From: Motilimonas cestriensis
GTDB lineage: Bacteria; Pseudomonadota; Gammaproteobacteria; Enterobacterales; CBDFNC01
Reading direction: 5' to 3'
Assembly: GCF_021295315.1 (NCBI RefSeq)
Contig: NZ_JAIMJA010000002.1
Location: forward strand, 248,001 to 312,000
DNA length: 64,000 bases
Part shown: positions 47,244-55,857 of the stretch, piece by piece
Numbering within the stretch: the first letter of the stretch is position 1
Layout: each line of letters begins with the position of its first letter
Notes under the pieces: model-generated
The model's input: the letters and a program-made list of their open reading frames with translations, nothing else
Database searches by the model: none
What the model was told of the DNA's origin: nothing
Position numbers and translations under genes: made by a program

Positions 47244-47897
47244 TCACACCAACCTTGGGGCAAGGTACTTTAGCTCAGCGCGAGTGCCGCACAACAGAAT
47301 GATATCATTTGCTTTCAAGACAAAATCATGGCCAATCTGATTAAGCACGTCTTGTTCACGTTTGATGAGGACAGTTTGCACACTGCCTTTGGCATCACCA
47401 AGAACTTGTCCCATCGGAGTGTCGTGTAACGATGCTCTAATATGAATTTCAACCACATATAAGCCATGACCTAAAGACAAGTAATTATTCACCATTGGAT
47501 AGTTTAATGCTTGGGCGACACGCACGCCCATCTCCTCTTCAGGATGGATAATGCGCTGAACACCAAGTTTCGATACGATGGTATGGTGTGCTTTAGTACT
47601 GGCCTTAACCCAAATCTCTTTAACACCGAGGTTTTTCAACGCCAAGGTACAAAGCAAACTCGACTGCATGTCTTCACCGATAGCTATCAATACCGCTTCA
47701 CTATTGCCAAGATCTAACTCACGCAGCGCACTTTCATCCGCGGAGTCACAAATAATCGCTTGCGTTAACTCCTCGACATATTTCTCAACAATTTTGGGGT
47801 CACGATCAACCCCCGTCACTGTGTGCCCAAGGTGGATCAATTCCAGACTGGCTGCGATGCCAAATCGCCCAAGTCCAATAACAGTAAAATGTGCCAT
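47244..47897 (-). CDS. ktrA: KtrA-type RCK regulatory subunit
   Basis: The 217-residue cytoplasmic protein has one RCK/TrkA-N domain with the nucleotide-binding VIGLGRFGIAASLELIHLGH and a C-terminal TrkA-C domain. The single-RCK length is that of KtrA, unlike TrkA, which has two. It binds ATP/ADP and gates KtrB. Whether it also serves the two TrkH subunits in the operon is unknown. Confidence 0.92.
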   Translation of the reverse strand: MAHFTVIGLGRFGIAASLELIHLGHTVTGVDRDPKIVEKYVEELTQAIICDSADESALRELDLGNSEAVLIAIGEDMQSSLLCTLALKNLGVKEIWVKASTKAHHTIVSKLGVQRIIHPEEEMGVRVAQALNYPMVNNYLSLGHGLYVVEIHIRASLHDTPMGQVLGDAKGSVQTVLIKREQDVLNQIGHDFVLKANDIILLCGTRAELKYLAPRLV

Positions 47898-47910
47898 AAC
47901 AATACCTTAA

Positions 47911-49371
47911 TTATTTTTTCCAAAAGTGTGGCAATAACATGGCTAATACTGTGAAGTACTCCAACCGACCAAGAATCATTGCCAAATTTAATATCCAGAT
48001 GCCAGTATCAGAGACAGGTTGGAAATTGCTTGCCACTACGCCAAAACCAGGGCCAAGTACATTGATACACGCAACCACCGCCGTGAAGGACGACCAAAAA
48101 TCAAGCCCTGTTACCATCATCAGTAAGGTGAACACTACCGTGCTCAGCGCAGCAAGAGACATAAAAGCCATCACAGCATTAGTCACGTCGGAGGGCACCA
48201 CACGCCCTTGATAGCGAATAGGTAAAATGGCTCTAGGATGAATAAGCTGGCGAATTTCTCGTCGAATGACTTTGAAAGTGATGATGTCACGCACGAATTT
48301 GTTGCCCCCTGCGGTTGAGCCTGAGCAACCACCAAGATAGGCACAAAAAACCAAAAAAAATGCGCTTGCCGCAGGCCAACTGCCCAAGTCCGCCGCCCCA
48401 AATCCAGTACTGGTCATAAATGAGATAACACTGAAAATGGCAAAACTGAGTGAGGTAAAAAAATCATCGTAAGCAGAATGGTTAAAGAGGTACCCGCCTA
48501 AAACAAAAGAGAGCGCAATCGCGGTCAGTATGAAGACTCTCGACTCCTCATCGGAAGCATACAGACGTAACCCTTTAAAGCCATTTCGAAACACACGGAA
48601 ATGAAGGCCGAAACTTATCGCCCCCAACATCATAAAAATGTTGGACAACATAAGGATGAGGTGGCTTTCAAAATGCCACATACTGGCGTCATGTGTCGAG
48701 AATCCCCCTGTTGAAACGGTGGTAAAACTGTGTGCGATGGCATCGTAACCCGACATTCCTGCTAAATAGTAAGCCAACGCACACGCAACGGTAATCGCAA
48801 GATACACGCCCCAAAGGTAGTGCGCAGTCTTATTGATACGTGGCGAAAGTTTATCATCCTTAATCGGACCTGGCGTTTCTGCTTTAAGCAGCCGCATTCC
48901 ACCGACATTGAGCATGGGCAGTACCGCGACGACAAAAATCACCACACCCAGCCCGCCCATCCACTGAAGAAATTGACGATACAGCAGAAAAGACTTCGGC
49001 ATCTCATCTAATCCCGTCAAAACTGTTGCTCCCGTCGTCGTTAAGGCGCTGATGGACTCAAATACCGCATCTGTCATGCTCACCTGAGTAACGAAATGAA
49101 TCGGTAATGCACCTAAAAAACCAGTTAAAACCCAAGTTAAACTGGCAAAAATCAACGCATCTCGAAAAGTGACTTTATGCAGTTCACTTTTTCTCAACAT
49201 TACGGACAATAAAAAGGCGCTGACTATCATCACGACCGAAGGGGATAAAAAGTCACTGGATATACGATCTTGAAATACAAACAGCGATAACAGGCCAAAC
49301 GTGCCTTGTACAATCCCCATCCAAAGCATAGGCATGACCAATAATCGAAGTGTATTCTTGATATTAATCAC
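47911..49371 (-). CDS. trkH: TrkH-family potassium channel subunit (first copy)
   Basis: The 486-residue protein has pore repeats SISALTTTGATVLTG, FTTVSTGGFSTHD, FMTSTGFGAADL and INVLGPGFG. It is related to but clearly different from the 44070-45554 copy. It starts 8 bases before the end of the KdpE gene, so it is translationally coupled to the regulators. Confidence 0.92.
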   Translation of the reverse strand: MINIKNTLRLLVMPMLWMGIVQGTFGLLSLFVFQDRISSDFLSPSVVMIVSAFLLSVMLRKSELHKVTFRDALIFASLTWVLTGFLGALPIHFVTQVSMTDAVFESISALTTTGATVLTGLDEMPKSFLLYRQFLQWMGGLGVVIFVVAVLPMLNVGGMRLLKAETPGPIKDDKLSPRINKTAHYLWGVYLAITVACALAYYLAGMSGYDAIAHSFTTVSTGGFSTHDASMWHFESHLILMLSNIFMMLGAISFGLHFRVFRNGFKGLRLYASDEESRVFILTAIALSFVLGGYLFNHSAYDDFFTSLSFAIFSVISFMTSTGFGAADLGSWPAASAFFLVFCAYLGGCSGSTAGGNKFVRDIITFKVIRREIRQLIHPRAILPIRYQGRVVPSDVTNAVMAFMSLAALSTVVFTLLMMVTGLDFWSSFTAVVACINVLGPGFGVVASNFQPVSDTGIWILNLAMILGRLEYFTVLAMLLPHFWKK

Positions 49372-50062
49372 AGGGAGGCTCCATCGAAACTAAACGGTAG
49401 CCAATCCCTGATTCGGTTTTAATGAGTTGTTGTTCGTCTGCACTGTCGTTGAGTTTTTTACGCAACTGGCTAACCAGTACGCGCAGGTAATGGGTATCGT
49501 CGGTATGACTTTCGCCCCACACTTCTCTCAACAAGTCTGTTTGCTTCACAAGTTGCCCAGGTGCAATCATGAGCATTTCAAGAAACGCAAACTCCTTTTT
49601 GGTCAGAATCACTTCGGTATCGTACAGCCAACATTGATGGGTACTTTTTTGTAGCTTGACCCCACTAAAAGTAACGATATCGTCGCTAAAATGGTTACTG
49701 ACCAAGTCTCGCAGCAGTACCTTGATCCGTACAATAAGTTCTTTAATGCCAAACGGCTTACTGAGGTAGTCGTTAGCTCCTGCTTCAAGCAAGCGGATCT
49801 TCTCTTCTTCTTGATCGCGTGCCGTTAGGATGAGCACAGGTGTTTTACTTGACTGACGGATCATCGATAGAAACTCGATACCATCGCCATCAGGCAATCC
49901 TAAGTCGAGCACCACTACATGCGGCTGAACACGATCAAATTGCACTTCTGCCGTCGCTAACGAGTCTGCCCCCACGTAATCAAAGCCTTCAGCCGCCAAA
50001 GAAATGCGCATAAAGGTTTGGATTTGAGGCTCATCATCCACCACCAGTATTTTGTAGTTCAA
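49364..50062 (-). CDS. kdpE: KdpE-like response regulator
   Basis: The 232-residue OmpR-type regulator has a receiver domain with Asp53 (VVLDLGLPDGDG) and a winged-HTH DNA-binding domain. It is homologous to KdpE, which normally activates the KdpFABC ATPase. Here the operon instead encodes Trk/Ktr transporters, so control of those genes is the likely role. Confidence 0.92.
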   Translation of the reverse strand: MNYKILVVDDEPQIQTFMRISLAAEGFDYVGADSLATAEVQFDRVQPHVVVLDLGLPDGDGIEFLSMIRQSSKTPVLILTARDQEEEKIRLLEAGANDYLSKPFGIKELIVRIKVLLRDLVSNHFSDDIVTFSGVKLQKSTHQCWLYDTEVILTKKEFAFLEMLMIAPGQLVKQTDLLREVWGESHTDDTHYLRVLVSQLRKKLNDSADEQQLIKTESGIGYRLVSMEPPCD

Positions 50063-51094
50063 TTACTGCTCTCCCTGTTGACTGCTTGGCAGCGAAATCC
50101 GAATTAAACAACCTTGTTGTACTTCTACACATTCGATATGGCCTTGATGGGCTGAGACCACGCCTTTTGCCACACTCAATCCAATGCCTGAGCCAGAATC
50201 GTCACTTCTTTTTTCCTTGCCTGAATAAAACAGCTCGAACATTCGTTCTGCTTCATCGGGTTGCAGTGATTGCCCTTGGTTGTAAACCTCAATCACCACA
50301 TTCTGCTGACTCTGATAAATCGTCACACTAACCTGTTTATCTTTGGGGGAATAGCGCAACGCATTGTCCAACACATTGAATAACGCCTGCTCTAGCAAAG
50401 CCCGACTAACCTCAACCAATGAAACCGCCCCATTGACGACCACCTCAATACTTGTGGCGGATGAAGAGAAACGGCCAATGACGCTTTTTACAATGTGCAC
50501 AATGGATTCTTGTTGCTTCTGGATACGAACCACGCCGTGCTGCAATTTCGTCGCTTGCAAAAGGTTCTCTATGTATTGGTGTAAACGATGGCTTTCTTTG
50601 ATTGCACTGTCGAGCAGTTCATCCTTTTCTTTGGCTTGCAGTTGCATCTGGTATTCTTTGAAGGTAGTAAGATTACCAATAATCCCCGCGAGCGGCGTTC
50701 TCAAATCATGGGATACAGAGAGCAAAATTTGGTGGCGCAATTGAACTTGTTCTAGCGCATTTTGTTGGCGTCGATATCGCTCAGCGAGCTGACTGGTAGT
50801 AAAGGCAACCACAATAAAAACAAGTAAGTTGATGATGTCATCCAAGTGGAACATCTGAAGCGAATACCGAGGCGTGGTAAAGAGAAAGTTGAAACTGACG
50901 GCTTCGGCAATCGCAGCCACATAAGCTATCCGCGAGTCACATTGGAGCGCAATCACAACGATAGAAAGTTGTAGTATCAGTAACACCGCGATGGTTGAGC
51001 CTGACCAGTGATCAAGCCCTAAAGATACGACAAGAGCGAGAATAAGCACCGATGCTGATAAGAAATAACGCTTCTGTAGCCAACTCATTGTCAT
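50063..51094 (-). CDS. kdpD: KdpD-like histidine kinase lacking the N-terminal sensory region
   Basis: The kinase begins at an ATG around 51094-51103 (several Met close together; the longest frame reaches 51184). It has four membrane helices (DUF4118 region), an H box LLSVSHDLRTPLAG, and HATPase motifs (FNVLDNALRYSPKD, GSGIGLSVAKG). Full KdpD is ~895 residues with KdpD and Usp domains before the membrane part; these are missing. It pairs with KdpE, one base downstream. Confidence 0.85.
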   Translation of the reverse strand: MTMSWLQKRYFLSASVLILALVVSLGLDHWSGSTIAVLLILQLSIVVIALQCDSRIAYVAAIAEAVSFNFLFTTPRYSLQMFHLDDIINLLVFIVVAFTTSQLAERYRRQQNALEQVQLRHQILLSVSHDLRTPLAGIIGNLTTFKEYQMQLQAKEKDELLDSAIKESHRLHQYIENLLQATKLQHGVVRIQKQQESIVHIVKSVIGRFSSSATSIEVVVNGAVSLVEVSRALLEQALFNVLDNALRYSPKDKQVSVTIYQSQQNVVIEVYNQGQSLQPDEAERMFELFYSGKEKRSDDSGSGIGLSVAKGVVSAHQGHIECVEVQQGCLIRISLPSSQQGEQ

Positions 51095-51184
51095 ATAAAT
51101 CATTTGAAAGAGAATCTTATCGGCGACTCTATCAGATACGGAACAAGGGTTCGCGTAAAAAAAGCGTAAAAAAAGGCGCAGCAC

Positions 51185-51477
51185 AATGGTTCGAGTTGAA
51201 TTCGGCGAGAGCTCATGAAACTGAAATCACCGGCTACGCAAAGTCCCAGATTGGTTACCTTAGCGCGGAAAAAGCTTCTTAAAGTAACACGAGAACATGC
51301 CGCTACCGCAAGCAACAAGTTAGATAGCACCAGCAAAGCAATTAGGAACCGTTGCCATCGATTCTCTAATCTAATTGCTGTGCCTTGCCATTTTCCAGAG
51401 GTTTTCAAATATGCAAGCAAAAAAAATGTGTAAGAAATATGCTGCTCCATCCGTCTATTTAGATACAAGGTTAAGTT
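51185..51477. other. Upstream region of the potassium operon
   Basis: It probably holds the promoter of the kdpDE-trk-ktr operon. Open frames of 70-120 codons occur on both strands but have no ribosome site or recognisable composition; I do not call them. Confidence 0.4.
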
Positions 51478-51762
51478 ATGAGGATCATCACTATGTGTTC
51501 ATCACCAAAATCAAGCGGTCACGTCCATATTAATCGAGCACCTATAAAAGCGTTTGGCGAAGGCCTTACAAAAGAACAGCGCTTACATTTTGTAGAAGTG
51601 GCCAATCGTGCCGATGAGCGTCGCCAACAAAGACTTGAAGCCAAGCGTCGCTGGGAGCAAAAACATAATACTGGCAGAAGCAAACAGCAACATATATCCA
51701 AGTTACCTCAAGATGCTTATTCAGCGAGAATTTGTAGGCTGTTAGGCGTGACGCTGATTTGA
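51478..51762 (+). CDS. Small basic hypothetical protein
   Basis: The 94-codon frame starts with an ATG and has a Lys/Arg-rich helical middle (RADERRQQRLEAKRRWEQKH). Its 3' end runs into the structured repeat, so the true C-terminus may have been replaced. No family is recognised. It could be spurious. Confidence 0.35.
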   Translation: MRIITMCSSPKSSGHVHINRAPIKAFGEGLTKEQRLHFVEVANRADERRQQRLEAKRRWEQKHNTGRSKQQHISKLPQDAYSARICRLLGVTLI

Positions 51763-51835
51763 GACATAGTTATTCTACGTTGAAAATCAGCAACAAAGCA
51801 TAACAGCCTACAAAACTCGCCCTTTGGGAGCCGAC
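51728..51835. repeat. Structured palindromic repeat, second copy
   Basis: GCGAGAATTTGTAGGCTGTTA pairs with TAACAGCCTACAAAACTCGC over ~85 bases and is followed by CCCTTTGGGAGCC. The layout (CAGCGA-type outer stem, long inner stem, trailing CCC[T/A]3GGG) matches the element at 45590-45745, although the stems differ in sequence. Confidence 0.6.
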
Positions 51836-51868
51836 AGGCTTACCATTCAACTGGCGTTTTGGACAATA

Positions 51869-51901
51869 AAAGAAAGAGGCTCAGCTCAGTCCTCTTTCTT
51901 C
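51869..51901 (-). terminator. Terminator of the AlpA/Xis-like gene
   Basis: AGAAAGAGGACTGAGCTGAG and CCTCTTTCT fold back on the minus strand, overlapping the last codons of the gene. Confidence 0.6.
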
Positions 51902-52080
51902 TCATACTCTTCCAAGTCTTCAATGTGCCACAGCTTGTTTCGTGTATTTCGGTTGATACGAGGTTGTGGCAAGCTGCTATCTTTAATTCTTCGCCAGAGC
52001 GTCGTATAGCTAATGTGGTAACGAGCCATCACTTCGTAAAACGTTAGAAAAGGGGTTACTTGGTAAGCTACTGCTGTCAT
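51886..52080 (-). CDS. AlpA/excisionase-like HTH protein
   Basis: The 64-residue protein (start ATG at 52080, AGGAG seven bases upstream) has a MerR-like/AlpA HTH (FYEVMARYHISYTTLWRRIK) and a basic SLPQPRINRNTRNKLW wing, then an acidic tail. Such proteins act as excisionases or as activators of island integrases. In this island no integrase gene is found beside it. Confidence 0.65.
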   Translation of the reverse strand: MTAVAYQVTPFLTFYEVMARYHISYTTLWRRIKDSSLPQPRINRNTRNKLWHIEDLEEYEKKED

Positions 52081-52293
52081 CTGCATTCTCCTGAAAATCA
52101 ATGTAAAGCTATCATCGCCTGATTCATCACCGGTTGATGGTCAGAAAGATGCATGATTTGTTCAGAAGATCTGCCTTATGAAAACACTGGTATCATTATT
52201 CAGTTTACCAAACGTCCAATTTGCGGCGCAAAGCGCCGTAAAATAGCGTGAAGTTAAACCATCTCGATATGTACCGTTCTACCTACTAGGAAT

Positions 52294-53508
52294 TCAGCGT
52301 AGCGGTATGCTTCGTAAGTGCGTTTCGATGGCTTCAATCACTGACTTAGTAAGGGGTAAATGCGCTTTTTCTTTCGCCCATACCTCATGGAAGCCTGCTA
52401 CAGTTTGCTTTGCGGTATCTAACACCAATTTTTCTGGCAACATGGCTTTAGCCACTAAGTGTGATAGCTCATCCAGCGTGAAATCGCTGAATTTCTTGCT
52501 ACGGCTAACCTTAAGCGACGCACTATCATCTGGGATATAAGGAATGGTTGAAACAAAGTCATAAGCAGGTGCAATAGACGCTGTGCGCTTATCTTTGTAG
52601 ATCACAGACCAATTCTTCAAATGCATATCAGCATTTCCAATTAGAGTGTTGAACACCAATCGGCGAGTAAATTCTGCAATATCATCGTCTTGCCCTTCAA
52701 TACCGATAACCTGAGCAATATTGCGCATACTGGCTTTTTTGTATTTATCTTGAGGATAAACGCCAAACACTTGCGCAAAGTCCTCAATGTGCACAGCTTG
52801 ACCATCTGCACGGTCAAAACGTTTGATCACAAACGCACTGTCACCAAATTTGCCAATGCCATTTGGGATATTAGCAATCTGATCAATGGAAAGTAACTGA
52901 GTCTCGGGCACATCCATTCCCAACATGCGAGCCAATTCCATCATCGAATATTCATTTTCTGGCACCGCGTCAAATCGAGATGACGGCAACTTCACAATCC
53001 AAGAGCCACCTTGACCGGTTGCAGGAATAGTCAAACCACCGTTTGCCTCTTGTACGGCTGAAAACTTCAACTGTACACCCGCTAATGAAAAACGCATTGG
53101 AACATCTATTTTCGTTTCATCGTCAATGTCTTGATGCACATTAGGCGGCAGCGCTTCACCATCCGCCGGTTCAACCGTGATCGCGCCTGCTAAATCTTGC
53201 CCTAGCACCCACAATAGAAAAAATTCCCGTGCTGGGTTCACACCGGCACGCTCAGCCAGGTAATTACGCATGGTTTCTTCTGGTAAAAGGTTGGAAAAAA
53301 ACGGGGTTAACTTGGTCTGAGTAGGTTTGAAATCAGTCAGCAAGCCACCTAGCGAATCTTTAAAGCCAAGTCCTAATACGGGCCGTGATTCGTCATTAAT
53401 GTACGAATCCATAAAGGCAAAAAGTGTTCTGTCATTGCCCACGTTGGTGATCGTTGCGATGGGCTCACCGTACAGCAAAACGTTGAGCGTAGAGACATTG
53501 TTAGTCAT
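52294..53508 (-). CDS. hipA: HipA-type toxin kinase
   Basis: The 404-residue Ser/Thr kinase-like toxin has the HipA N-terminal domain and the catalytic region GNADMHLKNW (Asp294) with APAYDFV (Asp317), plus a phosphate-binding loop. E. coli HipA phosphorylates glutamyl-tRNA synthetase and causes persistence. It follows hipB with an 8-base overlap, in the usual antitoxin-toxin order. Confidence 0.93.
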   Translation of the reverse strand: MTNNVSTLNVLLYGEPIATITNVGNDRTLFAFMDSYINDESRPVLGLGFKDSLGGLLTDFKPTQTKLTPFFSNLLPEETMRNYLAERAGVNPAREFFLLWVLGQDLAGAITVEPADGEALPPNVHQDIDDETKIDVPMRFSLAGVQLKFSAVQEANGGLTIPATGQGGSWIVKLPSSRFDAVPENEYSMMELARMLGMDVPETQLLSIDQIANIPNGIGKFGDSAFVIKRFDRADGQAVHIEDFAQVFGVYPQDKYKKASMRNIAQVIGIEGQDDDIAEFTRRLVFNTLIGNADMHLKNWSVIYKDKRTASIAPAYDFVSTIPYIPDDSASLKVSRSKKFSDFTLDELSHLVAKAMLPEKLVLDTAKQTVAGFHEVWAKEKAHLPLTKSVIEAIETHLRSIPLR

Positions 53509-53821
53509 CGTCGTCTTCCTCTAAATGATATGCGGGCGACATTGACTCACGCTCATCGCTGATGCCGTTAATACCTTGGCCACTTCGAATGATCGACTTG
53601 ATGGCAGGTACAGATTTTTTAGGCGCAACCAATAGCTCTAGGTCGAGTACACGGGCAAGTGCAATCAAACTGGATATTCTTAAATCAACACCGCCAGACT
53701 CGATTTTAGAAATATGGCTTTGAGGCACACCCGAACGAGCACTTAACTCTCTCTGGCTAAACCCCTTTCGTACCCGAGCTTCTCGAAGACTTTCTAGTAT
53801 CTGCTCTGTTACATAGCTCAT
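53501..53821 (-). CDS. hipB: HipB-type antitoxin (Xre/Cro family HTH)
   Basis: From the ATG at 53821 the ~106-residue protein has an Xre HTH (RKGFSQRELSARSGVPQSHI) and a flexible acidic C-terminal tail (EEDDDD). It would bind HipA and repress the hipBA promoter. The longer in-frame start at 53875 is not supported by family length. Confidence 0.92.
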   Translation of the reverse strand: MSYVTEQILESLREARVRKGFSQRELSARSGVPQSHISKIESGGVDLRISSLIALARVLDLELLVAPKKSVPAIKSIIRSGQGINGISDERESMSPAYHLEEDDDD

Positions 53822-54587
53822 TTCGATACGCCTTAATGCATCAATTAAGAATAAATATATACAAAAACATATCACCCAAATCTCGCAAACACAAGAATGA
53901 TTAGCTATTATGTATCAAAAACCAAAAATTGATATATCATTACACATAGACAGGTGCAGATATTTGTAATTGACAAAAGAGAGATGCCCTAGCTGATAAT
54001 CGCGAACTGACGCATCAAATCCCCGAAGTACTTTTGCCGCTCAGCCCATATACAGCAAGGGCTACAGAAGAACTCGTGTCAAATAGCCGAAGGATAAGTG
54101 TAACAAAAAAGGAAGTTTGTACACAGTCGCAGGAAATTTTGTACACACAGGCCGAAAAAATGAGTACAAAATGATGGTGTAAACAGCAATTAAATTTGAA
54201 GGTAAGTCCGATATCTCAATTAGCAATAATCGTATTGTTTCGCTTCAATAATCTTCCAAAATAGACACTAAACCAAAAATCACACCAAGAATACATCCCT
54301 TCATTGAGTTTTGTAATTTGGTACAGAAGAAAATATTTACCAAAAAAGAAACCCTTTTTAACGGCAGTACTTTTCACGCCAAACCCAGTAAACAAAAGCC
54401 CTACAGCCAGATTTGTATCATGGGATTTTCGCCAAAGGCCTCTAAAACGGAATTTGTACTCAAGTTTGTACACACTTTCCGAGGTTACGCTTGAACATCA
54501 TTGAAAAGAATAGAAACGAGAAAAAGACAAAAAGTCTTTAAACTCAGTACGTAGAGATGTGATTGTGGTGTGCAATGAAAGGTGATT
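53822..54587. other. Island end (attL side) with TTTGTACACA motifs
   Basis: No clear gene is present, apart from an 85-codon frame at 54216-54473 without support. Copies of TTTGTACAC lie at 54116, 54138 and 54464, with variants TGAGTACAAAA at 54161 and TTTGTACTC at 54452. These may be arm sites for the island's integrase or excisionase. Confidence 0.5.
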
Positions 54588-54680
54588 TTAAGCGTTGAAA
54601 GGCTGGGCGGCATCGGGGTGAGAGATGATAGCGAAAGTTCTTCGATTTTTGATTTCATTGAGAAAATCTTGGTTTGCCAT
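54588..54680 (-). pseudogene. prfC: Displaced 5' end of prfC
   Basis: The frame from the ATG at 54680 encodes [20 protein letters not shown] and HPDA, the start of RF3, then leaves homology at the att core (54611-54629) and stops six codons later. It lies directly downstream of tsaC and is the original chromosomal start of prfC, cut off by the island. Confidence 0.85.
54611..54629 (-). repeat. Island attachment core, displaced copy
   Basis: Minus strand ATCTCTCACCCCGATG is the partner of 42671-42689. The island therefore spans about 11.94 kb between the two cores. Confidence 0.75.
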
Positions 54681-54846
54681 GTATAAATTCTTTTAGTTTG
54701 TACACGGATTTGTACACACTTTTGGAAGTACTCTTTTCAGTTCTTCGCTTGTCAAATCCGTCGTGTTAACCGTAATTGGCCGCTATTTTCGCTGATCTGG
54801 GCGTTAAACAACCAATGGTTCTTAATCGCTCGCCAATCATTTGGCA

Positions 54847-55845
54847 CTAGTAAGAAGCCGCGCGCGATAACCTATCGTTAATCGCACGCCAATCATCACT
54901 TTGTGGTGGTAGCTCAACCAAAATGTTCGCAACTCCCAGTTGGTCAACTTGGTATAAGGTGACATATAACTGCTGGCCATATAAAGCGGCATCGGTTGGC
55001 ATTTCGCGCCATTGCGAGGCAGTTAACCCAGCGGCTTTCGCCTGCACAATGGCTTGTTCTGACCATAATAGCAGGTAATTAGCTTGCCCTTGCAACTCAG
55101 CCATATCAGCCACCAGCAGCTCAGTGGTCACTAATCGAGCCGGGGTAATAGGCTGATAATGAGCCTTAACATTACCCGGTACCACTTCAACATGCTGCTT
55201 TGGCATCTCAACATCACAGCCTAGGGCAACATCCAGCTGCTGTTTCGTGATGGGGCCGGCGCGTAAAATACGCGGTTGCTCACTAACTAAATCTAAAATA
55301 GTAGATTCTAATCCGTGCGCACAAGGCCCGCCATCAAGTACCGCGGCAATACGCCCATGTAAGCCTTTACTGACTTGCTCTGCAATAGTTGGGCTAAGTT
55401 GTTTATAACGATTAGCTGACGGCGCCGCCAGTCCGCTATCTAGCTGCGCTAATACCGACAAAAACAACGGGTGAGCTGGCACTCTTAAGGCAATGGTATC
55501 AAGGCCGCCGGTCACCACGTCATCAACATGAGGCGCTTTTTTCAGTAATAAAGTTAACGGCCCCGGCCAAAATTGCTCGGCCAATGCATAAGCTGTTGCA
55601 GGAATATCTGCGGCCCACTTTTCAAGGTGTGATACATCAGGAATATGGACGATTAAAGGGTGATTTTTAGGCCGACCTTTGGCGGCGAAAATTTTGTCTA
55701 CCGCTTGTGCATTGGCGGCATCTGCCGCTAGGCCGTAAACGGTTTCCGTGGGCAAGGCCACACACTCACCTTGTTGTAATAGCTGCACAGCTTGGCTCAC
55801 TGCTTCATCACCATTTAGCAATAAGGTTTCATAGTTTTGGCTCAT
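54847..55845 (-). CDS. Threonylcarbamoyl-AMP synthase (long, Sua5-type)
   Basis: The protein makes threonylcarbamoyl-AMP for t6A at tRNA position 37. It has the YrdC-domain ALPTETVYGLAADA and KGRPKNHPLIVHI motifs and the downstream Sua5 domain (about 190-332), hence the 332-residue length. It is the last gene of the dabBA-cysD operon and lies upstream of the original prfC start. Confidence 0.93.
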   Translation of the reverse strand: MSQNYETLLLNGDEAVSQAVQLLQQGECVALPTETVYGLAADAANAQAVDKIFAAKGRPKNHPLIVHIPDVSHLEKWAADIPATAYALAEQFWPGPLTLLLKKAPHVDDVVTGGLDTIALRVPAHPLFLSVLAQLDSGLAAPSANRYKQLSPTIAEQVSKGLHGRIAAVLDGGPCAHGLESTILDLVSEQPRILRAGPITKQQLDVALGCDVEMPKQHVEVVPGNVKAHYQPITPARLVTTELLVADMAELQGQANYLLLWSEQAIVQAKAAGLTASQWREMPTDAALYGQQLYVTLYQVDQLGVANILVELPPQSDDWRAINDRLSRAASY

Positions 55846-55857
55846 GCTTTTTTATTC

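Noticed and set aside
51100-51468. 122-codon minus-strand frame before the KdpD-like gene
   Set aside because: Overlaps the 5' region of the kinase and shows no domain or start signal.
54216-54473. 85-codon minus-strand frame at the island end
   Set aside because: Aromatic-rich, no ribosome site, and overlaps the TTTGTACAC cluster; more likely noncoding att-region DNA.
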